Source: M3007 sp033764075
GTDB lineage: Bacteria > Bacteroidota > Bacteroidia > Chitinophagales > Saprospiraceae
Length of the DNA stretch: 64,000 nucleotides
Assembly: GCA_033764075.1 (NCBI GenBank)
Contig: JANRJH010000028.1
Span: forward strand, 83,762-147,761
Direction: 5' to 3'
Shown: positions 9,056 to 17,900 of the stretch, one piece after another
How positions within the stretch are numbered: the first letter of the stretch is position 1
Layout of the letters: each line of letters opens with the position of its first letter
Translations under genes and position numbers: made by a program
The notes under the pieces: model-generated
What the model was told of the DNA's origin: nothing
Database searches by the model: none
What the model saw: the letters and a program-made list of their open reading frames with translations, nothing else

Positions 9056-10261
9056 TTATTCTTCTTCTATCGCAGCAAAGTCGAACAACAGGGAGAAGCG
9101 CAGGGTGTTGTCCAGCGGGTTGCGTTGGTTGGTGGTGGGAATCAGGTATGACAGGTTGATCCCGAAAACGTTGTATTTAATGCCCAGGCCGGCGCTGAAA
9201 TATTTCCGGTTTCCCTTCGAGTAGTGTTCGTAGAAATATCCTGTGCGCACAGAAAACTGGTCGGCGTACCAGTACTCAACGCCACCGCCGATGGTAATCT
9301 CCTTGAGTTCTTCGCTGAAGCCGCCGGGAGCGTCGCTGAACGATTTGAAGATGGACTGCACGACGGAATACTCTTTGTAGTCGGGTATATCGTTACCATC
9401 GTTGTCGATCTCCGGGCGCGGGGTAGGCACCATGAGCTTATTGAAGTCGGTGCTCAGGGTCAGGCTGTTGTAGTCGTCAAACTTGAATTTCCAGCCGATG
9501 CCGAGTCCCAGGTTGGCCGGAATGTAATCCCGGTTCACAGAGTTGGTGTACGTAATTTTGGAGCCGATGTTGGAAGCGGCCAAACCGATGGTCAGTTCGT
9601 GCTCGCTGTCACCGATCTCCAGCGGGGTGAAGTAGGTCATGGACAGGTCGGCGGCGAAAGCTGTGCCCGCCTTGATCTCGGTGCCTTCCACACGTTGGCC
9701 GCTGGCGAGATTGGAGTAAATAAACTTGGCGCCGAGGGCGGCGGAGAAGTTCTCGGAGAGTTTACGGGAATACGACCCGACAACTTCGAACTCGTTGGGG
9801 TTGCCCTCACCAAGCGACTGGCCGTTTTCGTCTGTGAACTGGATGTCGCCCAGGGAGAAATAGCGAAGGCCGAAGCCGACGGCTTGCAGCTCGTTGGGTT
9901 TGAAGAAGCCGGACAAGTAGGCCAGGTAAACATCCTGGAGCCCCAGGTTGCGCATCCAGGGGGTGTAGGTGGCGGAGAATGCCATGCGTTCGTCGGCGAA
10001 TGCCAGTTTAGACTGGTTGTAGTGCATGCCGTTGGGGTCGGCCGAAGTGGCGATACCCACGTCGCCCATACCGCCGCCGCGTGCATCGGGCGTAATGCGC
10101 AGGAACGGAACGGCCGAGGTTACGGCGTTGGCGCAACGTTCACCGGTGATGGGGTCGTATCCGTTTACGCACTTGGGTTGAATGGTATTCTGGGCAATCG
10201 CATGGGACATGCAGCACCATACAAAGAGGAGCCCTAAAGACGGAGCTAATAATTTTTTCAT
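9056..10261 (-). CDS. porV: type IX secretion outer membrane protein PorV (LptO)
   Basis: This 401-aa outer membrane barrel protein begins with a signal peptide (MKKLLAPSLGLLFVW...AIAQ). The mature N-terminus has the PorV signature: AVPFLRITPDARGGGMGDVG, then an MHYNQSKLAFA stretch, which is FadL-like. In characterised systems PorV collects substrates from the Sov/SprA translocon and presents them to PorU for sorting-domain removal and attachment. It follows porU on the same strand with a 116-base gap that contains its own -7 element, so it can be transcribed with or without porU. The C-terminus FSLLFDFAAIEEE ends in acidic residues after the last strand. Confidence 0.92.
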   Translation of the reverse strand: MKKLLAPSLGLLFVWCCMSHAIAQNTIQPKCVNGYDPITGERCANAVTSAVPFLRITPDARGGGMGDVGIATSADPNGMHYNQSKLAFADERMAFSATYTPWMRNLGLQDVYLAYLSGFFKPNELQAVGFGLRYFSLGDIQFTDENGQSLGEGNPNEFEVVGSYSRKLSENFSAALGAKFIYSNLASGQRVEGTEIKAGTAFAADLSMTYFTPLEIGDSEHELTIGLAASNIGSKITYTNSVNRDYIPANLGLGIGWKFKFDDYNSLTLSTDFNKLMVPTPRPEIDNDGNDIPDYKEYSVVQSIFKSFSDAPGGFSEELKEITIGGGVEYWYADQFSVRTGYFYEHYSKGNRKYFSAGLGIKYNVFGINLSYLIPTTNQRNPLDNTLRFSLLFDFAAIEEE

Positions 10262-10342
10262 GTTGTCGGCAAAAAATCGGCAAAAAACGGTTCAAACCGC
10301 CATGCCATGGTACGAGTAGGTATTTTAGTTGCAAAAAGTGTG

Positions 10343-10350
10343 CAAAATTA
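10343..10350 (-). promoter_or_regulatory. -7 promoter element for porV
   Basis: On the minus strand the bases read TAATTTTG, matching TAnnTTTG. They lie between the porU stop and the porV start, about 80 bases before the porV ATG. Confidence 0.5.
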
Positions 10351-10357
10351 AGCAAGT

Positions 10358-10373
10358 TTCCCGCAGGCGGGAA
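10358..10373 (-). other. small GC hairpin after porU
   Basis: TTCCCGC and GCGGGAA pair around a two-base centre directly after the porU stop codon. No T-run follows on the minus strand, so this is probably an mRNA end-stabiliser or attenuator rather than a complete intrinsic terminator. Confidence 0.4.
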
Positions 10374-10377
10374 GAAT

Positions 10378-13300
10378 TTATTTCAGGATGACGAGTTTCT
10401 CTATATCGCTTTCAGCGGTCACCTGTGCGCCGGCCAGGTCGGTGCCCCGAACTTTAACACGGTACAGGTAAACGCCGCGTGCGAGGTGGTCGCCGTAGTC
10501 GTCCTTGCCGTCCCACTGCACGTCGGTGACGCGGAAGCCCTCGGCCGGCGCCGAGTGCAGGATGGTTTTCACCAGGCGGCCCGACACGGAGAAGATGCTG
10601 ACTTGCACGTCGAGCACCTGGCCGGCCAGGTTGTGTTCGAACTGGAAGAACGTGTTGGTAGTAAAAGGGTTCGGGTAGTTGAGCACGTGCGCCAGCGCCA
10701 CCTTGCCGTCTTCGGCGACGATAAACTCGGTGTAGCCTTCGTTGGAGTTGTTGGCCACATCCCAGCCTTTTACGCGCAGGGTGTGGCGGCCGGCCGCCAG
10801 GCCTTGCAGGGGAAATACGGCCTGGCCGCTGCGGGAGTCGTCGAGATTGCTCTGATAAAAATCGTTCAGCACGATGGTTTCCTGCACGTTCTCGTCGAGC
10901 ACGGCGGTGAGGTCGTGCCCGAGACCGGCGCCGCTGACGTTCATGCCGTAGTCGTCGGCGCACTTGACCAGGATACGGGGTGCATTGTCGGTGATGCCGC
11001 CGAGGACGAACTCCTCGGTGTTTAGGAAAACCTGCACAGTGGGCGGGTTGTCGTCCTGGACACCTGCGGAATTGCCGCCGATGATCACACCTTCGTCGGC
11101 GCCGGCGGCGTCAAGCGGGGTGCCGTCTTCGGCGTAGTAACTGATTTTTCCGTTTCCAAAGGCGTAGTTGATGTCTTTGGGTACAACAAAGCTGACGGAA
11201 AACTTACCGCCGCTGACCGATGCCACGCCTTTAAAAATGCGGTTGCGCTGCACCTGGAAGTTGAGGATGGGGCTGCCAGCGTCCTGCCCCAGTGTCTGGA
11301 GGCTCTGCGCCTTGTCGAACACGGTAATGTACACCTTCCCGTTGAAGTTGTTCAGCAGGTTGCCCAGGGTGTCGGTCACCTCGCCATTGAGGCTCACCGT
11401 TTCCAGGGCGCTCAGGGTATCGGGTTTTGCCGGGTTGTAGGGCTTGCCGTTGATGTCGGTGGTGCGCACGCGGTATTCGGGCAAAGCGAGGTACATGGCC
11501 GGATCGCCCAGCAGGGTGAACCGGCGCGCGTTGTTCTCGTTGCCTCCGCTGAGGGTGTTTTTGGCGTCCCTGAAAATGGTGCCGATGGGCTTTTGCTTGT
11601 ACAATTCCCGCTGTACGGCGTCGGTCAAACGGTTGTTGTCGAAAATAAACACTGCGCGAACGGTGGTGTACAGGGCAATGGCGCCGCTCTGGTTTTTGAT
11701 GAGCGATTGCTCGCCACCGGTAAGCGTCTTATAGTCGTCGTACCCGCCAAAAGAGCAAGTGGCGGTGATGATCAGGGGGTACTTGTTCTGGTTGTTCCAG
11801 GAGGCGATGTCGTTGTTGTCGGTGACCCGCTCCTGGGCCCAGCCCCGGGGGCCGCCGTGTCCGATGTAGTGGGCGATGAGTGCGCCTTTAAAAATGCCGG
11901 CGTTGATGGCGCTCTTGGCGCCGGGGTAGCGGTCGCCGCCGGAAGTAGACACCTGCTGATAGGCGTCGAGGTAGATCTTGTCCAGGTTGAGAAAACGCAT
12001 TTCAACGGCGGTTTCGCCGGCAAGTTTCTCCGCCTGCTTGACGTGCAGGTTGCCGTCCTCGTCATCGCCGATATAAATGGTGTTCAGGCGCCAGTCGCCA
12101 AGCGTGGCCGGGTTTCGATCGTAGGCAATGATCTTGTCTGTAACGATTTGTGCTTCGGCCTGGTTGCTGCAGGTGAGGCGGCCTACGGCGATGTCCATGG
12201 CGCCAACCAGTGCCCCGCCCTCGCCATCGCTCAGGAGTCCGAAATAGTCGTCGGAAGGGTGGGCCTCAATTGGCGAGAAAGACTCTGCCGACTCAAAAAC
12301 GGGCACCAGATCGAGGTTGTCTGCGCTTTTGGTGTTGTTTTTAGGGTCGAATGACCCGTCGCCGAAAAGCAGCAGAAATTCAAATTTGTCCGGGTTGCGG
12401 TCGTACAACATACGGCACAAGTCGCGGATGGCGGTCGGATCTTTTTTTCCGGAAGAAAATTCGTTGAACAACGCGTTGATATCCACCACCGCGACATCCA
12501 GGCCGCTGAACGAACGGCGGTGCTCGGCCAGTTGTTCGGCCTGGGCCTTGAACAGGGGGTGGTGGACGATGAGCATGTGCAGGTTATCCAGCCCGTGGAT
12601 ATTCTGGTTGGGAACCCGCCCGACCTTTGCTTCCGGTTTAGGGAGGGCGGCATTGTCGTAAAAGGCGACGAAGTTGCGCAGGAGGCCCTGGGTGTTGGCG
12701 CCGAATTCGAGTGCGGACCCCGAGAGGCTGTATACCTGGCGGCGGGGTTGCAGCGGGTCGGTTACATCCCACACGGTAACGGGGCTGGTGTTGAGCCCGC
12801 CGAGTCGGAACCTGGCTGCGGGTTGGCTCACGGTTTCGCGGTCGCGGAATTCGAGGATGCTGCCGGTCATCAGCAGGCGCCGGCGTGCGTTGATCTCGAT
12901 GAAATCAAGCCAGCCTTCGCTGTTCTGAGACACCAGCGGGTAGTCAATGGTCACCGTCAGTTTTTCTCCCTGAGGGATGAACGTGCCCGTTGCCGCCGCT
13001 GCCGCCGCATAGCTGGCTTCGTTGTTGGTTACCGAAACGGGAAAAATGTCGGCAGAAAAGGTGTTGCCGTCAACTTTAATGGAAAAGCGCGACTTCACGC
13101 CGCTGCGCCCGGCGAAGTCGGCCCGGATGCGCGCCTGGGCGCCCGGGGCGAGGTTGGGGAAGTTGAACGTGTAATCGCGGCTGCGTGTCTGGAGAAAATA
13201 ATCGCCGAACCAGCGTTTTCCGGAGCCCTGTGCGGAGGTGGATTCATCGAGCAGGTTGACCAGCTCGTCTTCGATGCGCTGCACGTCGTCGAACGTTTCG

Positions 13301-14208
13301 GTCAGGTAGGTCGCCGGTATGTCGGGCTGCTCCGTCACCCGCAGGCCCGGGCCGTCGCCGGTTTTCACAAAATACCAGGCGTGGTTGTCGTACAGGTTGG
13401 TCTGGATGCTGATTTCCGGATTCTTGGGGTCCGGGCGGTACTTCCAGGGGTTTGGTCCGGTGGCGTAGAAGAGGATGTAGTCGCCGCCGTCGAACTTGCC
13501 GTCTTGTTCGCCTGCCACGAAGATGGCGTTTTCCGTCAGGTCGTCGGGTCGCGGGTCGTCTGTTCGTTCGGGCAGCATTGCACCGCCATTGCCGTACAGG
13601 CGCAAGGTTCGGGGGTCTATGTTGTCGAGGTCGGATATGCCCAGTTCGTTTTTCAGGTAGTTGTAATCGAGCTTGTACACACCGCTCTTTGCCACCCCAA
13701 ACTTGTACGCGTTGCCGTTGCTCAGCGTCGAGGTGTACGTGTAGGGGCCGCCACGTTCTTTCGCGACAGGGGGCAGGTTGCGGGTGCGGATGACGAGGCT
13801 GAAACCGGTCATGCGCTCGTACGCCAATCCGTTTCTGCGGTACGGCATCAGCCTTATCCGAGCATAATACCGGTTGCGCTCCTGTTCGACGGTGACCGTC
13901 AGTTCGGGCGCTTCGCCGATGCCCGCGCCATTTTTCAGCGGAAACGCTTCCCAGGTAGCCGACAACAATTCGACCTCGGCCTCGGATGGGCCCGACAGGA
14001 GAAATCGCTCCGTAAACATGGGCAGGGTGGGGAACCGGTCTCCGTAACTGGATCCGTCAAAACGCCAGACCTCTACCTGGTCGCCGTTCGAAAGCGTGTG
14101 TACGGTGGGTTGGACCGACCAACTCAACGGACGGTCCACCGATATGGTTTGCTGTGTTTGCCCGCGAAGGGCAGCAAAAAGCAGAATAAGCGTGAGCAAA
14201 CGTTTCAT
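10378..14208 (-). CDS. porU: type IX secretion system sortase PorU
   Basis: This 1276-aa protein is the cell-surface C25-family (gingipain-like) cysteine peptidase that removes C-terminal sorting domains and attaches cargo to lipopolysaccharide. It has a signal peptide (MKRLLTLILLFAALRGQTQQ) and a long N-terminal beta region. In the peptidase domain, His784 lies in AHYIGHGG and Cys818 in TATCSFGG, both in the order expected for C25 enzymes. The C-terminal 90 residues (YPNPFTTNTFF...) form a FlgD-like beta sandwich that reads like a type A domain. The ATG at 14208 was chosen; the upstream frame to 14271 encodes charged, non-signal residues. It precedes porV, the usual pairing in Bacteroidota. 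Length and domain order are complete. Confidence 0.92.
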   Translation of the reverse strand: MKRLLTLILLFAALRGQTQQTISVDRPLSWSVQPTVHTLSNGDQVEVWRFDGSSYGDRFPTLPMFTERFLLSGPSEAEVELLSATWEAFPLKNGAGIGEAPELTVTVEQERNRYYARIRLMPYRRNGLAYERMTGFSLVIRTRNLPPVAKERGGPYTYTSTLSNGNAYKFGVAKSGVYKLDYNYLKNELGISDLDNIDPRTLRLYGNGGAMLPERTDDPRPDDLTENAIFVAGEQDGKFDGGDYILFYATGPNPWKYRPDPKNPEISIQTNLYDNHAWYFVKTGDGPGLRVTEQPDIPATYLTETFDDVQRIEDELVNLLDESTSAQGSGKRWFGDYFLQTRSRDYTFNFPNLAPGAQARIRADFAGRSGVKSRFSIKVDGNTFSADIFPVSVTNNEASYAAAAAATGTFIPQGEKLTVTIDYPLVSQNSEGWLDFIEINARRRLLMTGSILEFRDRETVSQPAARFRLGGLNTSPVTVWDVTDPLQPRRQVYSLSGSALEFGANTQGLLRNFVAFYDNAALPKPEAKVGRVPNQNIHGLDNLHMLIVHHPLFKAQAEQLAEHRRSFSGLDVAVVDINALFNEFSSGKKDPTAIRDLCRMLYDRNPDKFEFLLLFGDGSFDPKNNTKSADNLDLVPVFESAESFSPIEAHPSDDYFGLLSDGEGGALVGAMDIAVGRLTCSNQAEAQIVTDKIIAYDRNPATLGDWRLNTIYIGDDEDGNLHVKQAEKLAGETAVEMRFLNLDKIYLDAYQQVSTSGGDRYPGAKSAINAGIFKGALIAHYIGHGGPRGWAQERVTDNNDIASWNNQNKYPLIITATCSFGGYDDYKTLTGGEQSLIKNQSGAIALYTTVRAVFIFDNNRLTDAVQRELYKQKPIGTIFRDAKNTLSGGNENNARRFTLLGDPAMYLALPEYRVRTTDINGKPYNPAKPDTLSALETVSLNGEVTDTLGNLLNNFNGKVYITVFDKAQSLQTLGQDAGSPILNFQVQRNRIFKGVASVSGGKFSVSFVVPKDINYAFGNGKISYYAEDGTPLDAAGADEGVIIGGNSAGVQDDNPPTVQVFLNTEEFVLGGITDNAPRILVKCADDYGMNVSGAGLGHDLTAVLDENVQETIVLNDFYQSNLDDSRSGQAVFPLQGLAAGRHTLRVKGWDVANNSNEGYTEFIVAEDGKVALAHVLNYPNPFTTNTFFQFEHNLAGQVLDVQVSIFSVSGRLVKTILHSAPAEGFRVTDVQWDGKDDYGDHLARGVYLYRVKVRGTDLAGAQVTAESDIEKLVILK

Positions 14209-14391
14209 AGCAGCAACTGACTTGTCGACAAAAGGCATACCCGTGCTACCGGGATGTTTTTTTTGGTGCAAACATCCGCCCCAGGGTTGCCCGGGCCGGA
14301 TCGATAATTCCCTGCATTCAACAAATGTGTCGGGAATTGGCTCATAGCAGACGGGATAAATCTTTCAATCGTCGGATTCGGGCACAAAAAT
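14209..14391. other. porU-tdh divergent intergenic region
   Basis: This is the upstream region of porU. No exact TAnnTTTG was found for porU. A short hairpin CCCG/CGGG at 14240-14253 is followed on the plus strand by eight T residues and GGTGCA, a sequence shared with the minus-strand terminator at 24855-24891. No coding potential was recognised. Confidence 0.45.
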
Positions 14392-14399
14392 TACTTTTG
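14392..14399 (+). promoter_or_regulatory. -7 promoter element for tdh
   Basis: TACTTTTG matches TAnnTTTG. It lies 110 bases before the ATG at 14509. Most other genes here have leaders of about 20-40 bases, and the extra length is accounted for by a tandem repeat array and a hairpin. Confidence 0.5.
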
Positions 14400-14404
14400 C
14401 CGCT

Positions 14405-14470
14405 GGTGGTCCCATGGTGGTCCCATGGTGGTCACACGGTGGTCACACGGTGGTCCCACGGTGGTCCCAC
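14405..14470. repeat. six tandem 11-bp repeats in the tdh leader
   Basis: Six contiguous 11-bp units occupy these 66 bases. The units come in pairs: two GGTGGTCCCAT, two GGTGGTCACAC and two GGTGGTCCCAC. There are no spacers, so this is not a CRISPR array. The array lies between the promoter and the start codon of the threonine dehydrogenase gene. Confidence 0.9.
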
Positions 14471-14485
14471 GGCTAAAGCCGTGGG
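14466..14485. repeat. CCCACGGCTAAAGCCGTGGG hairpin
   Basis: This is a perfect 9-bp inverted repeat around a central AA. It overlaps the last 11-bp unit and is followed by CTAATGGTGG, which resembles the start of another unit. It may be a separate dispersed palindrome that seeded the array. Confidence 0.7.
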
Positions 14486-14508
14486 CTAATGGTGGTTAAT
14501 TTGACAAT

Positions 14509-15444
14509 ATGAAACAACCCGAACGGATTCTTCTCGTCGGCGCGGGCGGCCAGATCGGCACCGTGCTTACCCAGGCTTTGCGCGATGTTTACGGCGCTGA
14601 TAACGTGCTGGCCACCGACCTGCACGCGCTCGCCGGCCATGCCGGGCCTACTGCCCTGCTGGATGCCACCAACCGGGCCGACATGGGCGCGCTGGTGCAG
14701 CAGTTCAAACCGACCCAGATGTACCACCTGGCCGCCATCCTGAGCGCCACCGGTGAGAAAAATCCCCTGTGGGCCTGGGGGATCAACATGGACAGCCTGT
14801 TCAATGTGCTCGAAACCGCCCGCGAAAACGGGGTAAAAAAGGTGTACTACCCTTCCTCCATCGCTGTGTTCGGCGAACTGGCGCCACCGATCGATACGCC
14901 GCAGCACGCCGTACTCATCCCCACCACCGTATACGGCATCAGCAAGGTGGCCGGCGAACATTGGGCCAATTACTACTTCAGACGTTATGGACTCGACGTG
15001 CGCTCCCTGCGGTACCCGGGCATCATCGGATACCAAAGTCCGCCGGGCGGTGGCACCACCGACTACGCCGTGGACATCTACCACCACGCCGCCCAGGGCA
15101 AGCCTTTCACCTGCTTCCTGGGCCCCGACACCCGCCTGCCCATGCTGTACATGGACGACGCCATCCGCGCCACCCTCGAGCTGATGGAGGCGCCGGCCGA
15201 TCGCCTAACCGTGCGCACCAGCTACAACCTGGCCGGCATGAGCTTTACGCCGGCCGAGGTGACGGCCTCCATCCAAAAGCACGTGCCGGACTTTCAGGTC
15301 GCTTATGCACCCGATTTCCGACAGGCCATCGCCGATTCCTGGCCCAAATCCATTGACGATGCGGCCGCCCGCCATGATTGGGGCTGGAAACCGGAGTTCG
15401 ACCTGGATGCGATGACGGCAGACATGTTGAAGCATTTGTTGTAA
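14509..15444 (+). CDS. tdh: NAD-dependent L-threonine 3-dehydrogenase (SDR/epimerase type)
   Basis: This 311-aa extended short-chain dehydrogenase oxidises L-threonine to 2-amino-3-ketobutyrate, which is then cleaved to glycine and acetyl-CoA by a separate ligase. The Rossmann motif GAGGQIG is at residues 11-17, the catalytic serine lies in YPSSIAVFG, and the Tyr142-x3-Lys146 pair is in VYGISKVAG. The LRYPGIIGY, PGGGTTDYAVDIY and LPMLYMDDAIRA segments are typical of the UDP-galactose-epimerase-like threonine dehydrogenase group and separate it from sugar epimerases. The length is typical. The kbl partner is not in this window. The leader carries the 11-bp tandem array and hairpin, so expression could be affected by repeat number; that is speculative. 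Confidence 0.85.
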   Translation: MKQPERILLVGAGGQIGTVLTQALRDVYGADNVLATDLHALAGHAGPTALLDATNRADMGALVQQFKPTQMYHLAAILSATGEKNPLWAWGINMDSLFNVLETARENGVKKVYYPSSIAVFGELAPPIDTPQHAVLIPTTVYGISKVAGEHWANYYFRRYGLDVRSLRYPGIIGYQSPPGGGTTDYAVDIYHHAAQGKPFTCFLGPDTRLPMLYMDDAIRATLELMEAPADRLTVRTSYNLAGMSFTPAEVTASIQKHVPDFQVAYAPDFRQAIADSWPKSIDDAAARHDWGWKPEFDLDAMTADMLKHLL

Positions 15445-15452
15445 CGGGGCCG

Positions 15453-16490
15453 TTAGAAATACCTTTCCAAAAATCGTTCAGTGCTCCATACATAACGCGC
15501 CAGGGCCGTGCGACGGGCTTCGCCGCCCAATCGGCTTCTCATCGCCGGATCGTCGATCATTCGGGTCATGTGTGCCGATAGTTCGGTTGCGTCGGAGAAC
15601 ACCAGGCCACCGCCGGCATCCAGTTTTTCCGTCAGCACAGGCAAATTGTTCGCCAGCACGGGCAATCCGGAAAGCATACCCTGCACCATCGCTTGCGAAA
15701 AGGTTTCCATCATTTTGCCCTCGTCGCGGGAAGGACAGATCATGACGTGCATGGTGCGCAGCAACCCGGGGATCTCCGACAAGGGCAACCAGGGATAGGC
15801 GAAAACCCCTTGTGTCGTTGCTGAAGGAGGACGACGGTAGGCAACAAGGTGAAGTTCAGCACGTCCTCTGTACGCAGGAGGGAGCTGAGACAGGGCCTCC
15901 AGGGCAGTGTCGGCGCCCTTCCAGGCGCTGTCCAGGTCGCCCAGCACGATGAACCGCACCGGCGCTGCTTCCGGCGGTGATACGGCAGGGAAAAACCGGT
16001 CGGCGCGGGTAATCCCGTAATCCACGTGCACTTCGGCACACCCGGCGCCGGTGAAGGCGCCTGCGATTTGCCCGTTGACGGCCACCACCGTTCCGCCGGT
16101 GAATTTCCAGGTACGGATGAACCAGCGGTCGGCTTCCCGGTGGGCGATCAGCACGGCTCGTTGGAACGCCCGGGTGAGCGTAAGCCACAGGATCAGGGGA
16201 ATCAGGCTGTTGCCCACGTTGCCGAGCAGGAAGTGGTGGAAACGGTGGCCAGTCAGCAGGCGAAGGGCGTCGAGGATGGCGAACCCTTTTTTTTCCTTTC
16301 CCTGAATGTACAGGACGGTGGCCCCTTGCGCCTCCAGCGGTTGCAGGGCCGATTGCCAGGAGCGCTCCGCCGCAATGGTGAGCGAACAACCCTGGTCAAC
16401 CATTTCGTGCAGCAGGTTCAGGTTGAAATGCTCCACGCCGCGCAGGGGCTCCTGCATGTGTTGCAGGAATACCTTGTCGATGAAGAGCAT
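15453..16490 (-). CDS. glycosyltransferase family 4-like protein
   Basis: This protein of about 345 aa has a GT-B fold. The first beta strand is MLFIDKVF; a VVAVNGQIAGAF linker leads to the C-terminal nucleotide-sugar domain, which contains FIVLGDLDSAWKGAD, PWLPLSEIPGLL and the EGKMMETFSQAMVQGMLSGLPVLA stretch typical of GT4 enzymes. The longer start at 16520 (355 aa, MKNASPHAG...) is possible, but a -7 element at 16525-16532 would leave almost no leader for it, so 16490 is preferred. Donor and acceptor are unknown. It is transcribed divergently from the FucP-like permease and converges with tdh, with 8 bases between the stops. Confidence 0.75.
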   Translation of the reverse strand: MLFIDKVFLQHMQEPLRGVEHFNLNLLHEMVDQGCSLTIAAERSWQSALQPLEAQGATVLYIQGKEKKGFAILDALRLLTGHRFHHFLLGNVGNSLIPLILWLTLTRAFQRAVLIAHREADRWFIRTWKFTGGTVVAVNGQIAGAFTGAGCAEVHVDYGITRADRFFPAVSPPEAAPVRFIVLGDLDSAWKGADTALEALSQLPPAYRGRAELHLVAYRRPPSATTQGVFAYPWLPLSEIPGLLRTMHVMICPSRDEGKMMETFSQAMVQGMLSGLPVLANNLPVLTEKLDAGGGLVFSDATELSAHMTRMIDDPAMRSRLGGEARRTALARYVWSTERFLERYF

Positions 16491-16524
16491 GGAGCCGGCA
16501 TGCGGCGACGCGTTTTTCATGGCC

Positions 16525-16532
16525 CAAAGATA
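16525..16532 (-). promoter_or_regulatory. -7 promoter element for the glycosyltransferase
   Basis: The minus strand reads TATCTTTG, matching TAnnTTTG. It ends 34 bases before the ATG at 16490 but only 4 bases before the ATG at 16520, which favours the downstream start. Confidence 0.5.
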
Positions 16533-16557
16533 GACAGCGGCACAGGCGAAATTGTCG

Positions 16558-16565
16558 TACCATTG
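16558..16565 (+). promoter_or_regulatory. probable -7 element for the fucP-like gene
   Basis: TACCATTG differs from TAnnTTTG at one position and lies 25 bases before the ATG at 16591, the usual spacing in this window. Confidence 0.35.
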
Positions 16566-16590
16566 CACCGGCAAAACAATCTTTTTCGCG

Positions 16591-17892
16591 ATGGCACAGA
16601 AAAACCCGTACCTGGTCCCCTTTGCGCTGGTGTGCAGTCTTTTCTTTTTATGGGGGTTGGCCAACAGCCTGAACGGCTCGCTGATCCGCCATTTTCAATT
16701 TGCACTCGACCTGAAACGGTGGCAGGCGGGCATCGTTGATTCGGCTTTCTACTTCGGATATTTTGTGATGGCCTTGCCGGCCGGCATCTTCATGCGCCGG
16801 TTCGGATACAAACGCGGCATTCTCATGGGTCTGGTGTTGTACGCCGGCGGCGCACTGCTGTTTTATCCGGCGGCCGACGCGCGGGTGTACGCGTTTTTCC
16901 TGTTTGCGCTGTTCACCATTGCTTCCGGACTCGCTTTTCTGGAGACCGCCGCCAACCTGTACGTGACCGTGCTGGGCGATGAAAAAGACCGGGAGTGGCG
17001 CATCAACTTCGCCCAGTCGTTCAACGGCATCAGCATCATCCTCGGTCCGGTGATCGGCAGCCTGTTCATTTTTTCCAAAAAGGAATACACGGCCGAGTTG
17101 ATCGCGGCCATGAGTCCCGGCGAACTGACCGGCGCCAAGATCGAGGCCGCCCAGTCGGTGCAAGGGCCCTACCTGGCCATTGCCGGTCTGGTGTTGCTGG
17201 TGGCGGTGTTGTTCTGGGTCACCCGCATGCCCGAGGTGGGGCGCGACGAGGAACTGGCCGAGGGCAAGGTGCGCATTCCCGATTTGTTGCGCAAAACACC
17301 CCACCTGAGCCTGGGCATACTGGCGCAGTTCGCCAACGTGGGGGCACAGGCCACCCTTTGGGGTTATTTTGTGGATTTTAAAATGGACTTTGCCAAGGAT
17401 CGGCACCTCGGCGCCGTGAACACCTTGTACCGCGTAACGGAAACCATGACACCTGAGCAGATCGCCGGCTTCCACGCGTCGTTTGCACTGGTGCTCTTCA
17501 TGCTCGGCCGGTTCCTGGGCACCTACCTGATGACCAAAACCGAGCCGCGCCGGGTTATGGTGTGGTACAGCGTACTGGCGGTGGTGCTGGTGGTAGCGGC
17601 CTTTCTGCTGGGCGGTTTTGCCGGCATCCTGTGCATCATGGGCACGTACTTTTGTCAGAGCATCATGTTCCCGACCATATTTGCCCTTGCCACCAAAAAT
17701 TTGCCGCCGGCGGAAAGCAAACTGGCCTCCTCACTCGTGATCATGGCCATTGTGGGCGGGGCCGTACTGCCGCCGTTGGCGGGTCTGCTCTCCGGCGCCG
17801 GCGGCATGCAAATGGCCTTGCTGGTACCGCTGGTGTGCTTCGGGTACGTGCTGTGGTATGCGGGGCGCGGGTATGTGGTGAAAAATGCCTGA
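16591..17892 (+). CDS. sugar:H+ symporter of the FucP (MFS) family
   Basis: This 433-aa polytopic inner membrane protein has 12 predicted membrane segments and belongs to the fucose permease branch of the major facilitator superfamily. Family-specific stretches are FFLWGLANSLNGSLIRHFQ at the N-terminus, YFGYFVMALPAGIFMRRFGYK around the first MFS signature loop, and FLETAANLYVTVLG with NFAQSFNGI in the middle. FucP relatives carry fucose, galactose, glucose or N-acetylglucosamine; the sugar cannot be assigned here because no sugar kinase or isomerase is adjacent. The ATG at 16591 begins MAQKNPYLVPF and fits the hydrophobic start; the longer frame from 16552 would run through the promoter. It converges with the small membrane protein gene. 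Confidence 0.82.
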   Translation: MAQKNPYLVPFALVCSLFFLWGLANSLNGSLIRHFQFALDLKRWQAGIVDSAFYFGYFVMALPAGIFMRRFGYKRGILMGLVLYAGGALLFYPAADARVYAFFLFALFTIASGLAFLETAANLYVTVLGDEKDREWRINFAQSFNGISIILGPVIGSLFIFSKKEYTAELIAAMSPGELTGAKIEAAQSVQGPYLAIAGLVLLVAVLFWVTRMPEVGRDEELAEGKVRIPDLLRKTPHLSLGILAQFANVGAQATLWGYFVDFKMDFAKDRHLGAVNTLYRVTETMTPEQIAGFHASFALVLFMLGRFLGTYLMTKTEPRRVMVWYSVLAVVLVVAAFLLGGFAGILCIMGTYFCQSIMFPTIFALATKNLPPAESKLASSLVIMAIVGGAVLPPLAGLLSGAGGMQMALLVPLVCFGYVLWYAGRGYVVKNA

Positions 17893-17900
17893 ACAAGCGA

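Noticed and set aside
12520..14220. A 566-codon plus-strand frame within porU.
   Set aside because: It is antisense to PorU, which has intact catalytic residues and domain order; the frame has no promoter or family match.
14405..14470. CRISPR-like array.
   Set aside because: The 11-bp units are contiguous, have no spacers and are too short for CRISPR repeats.
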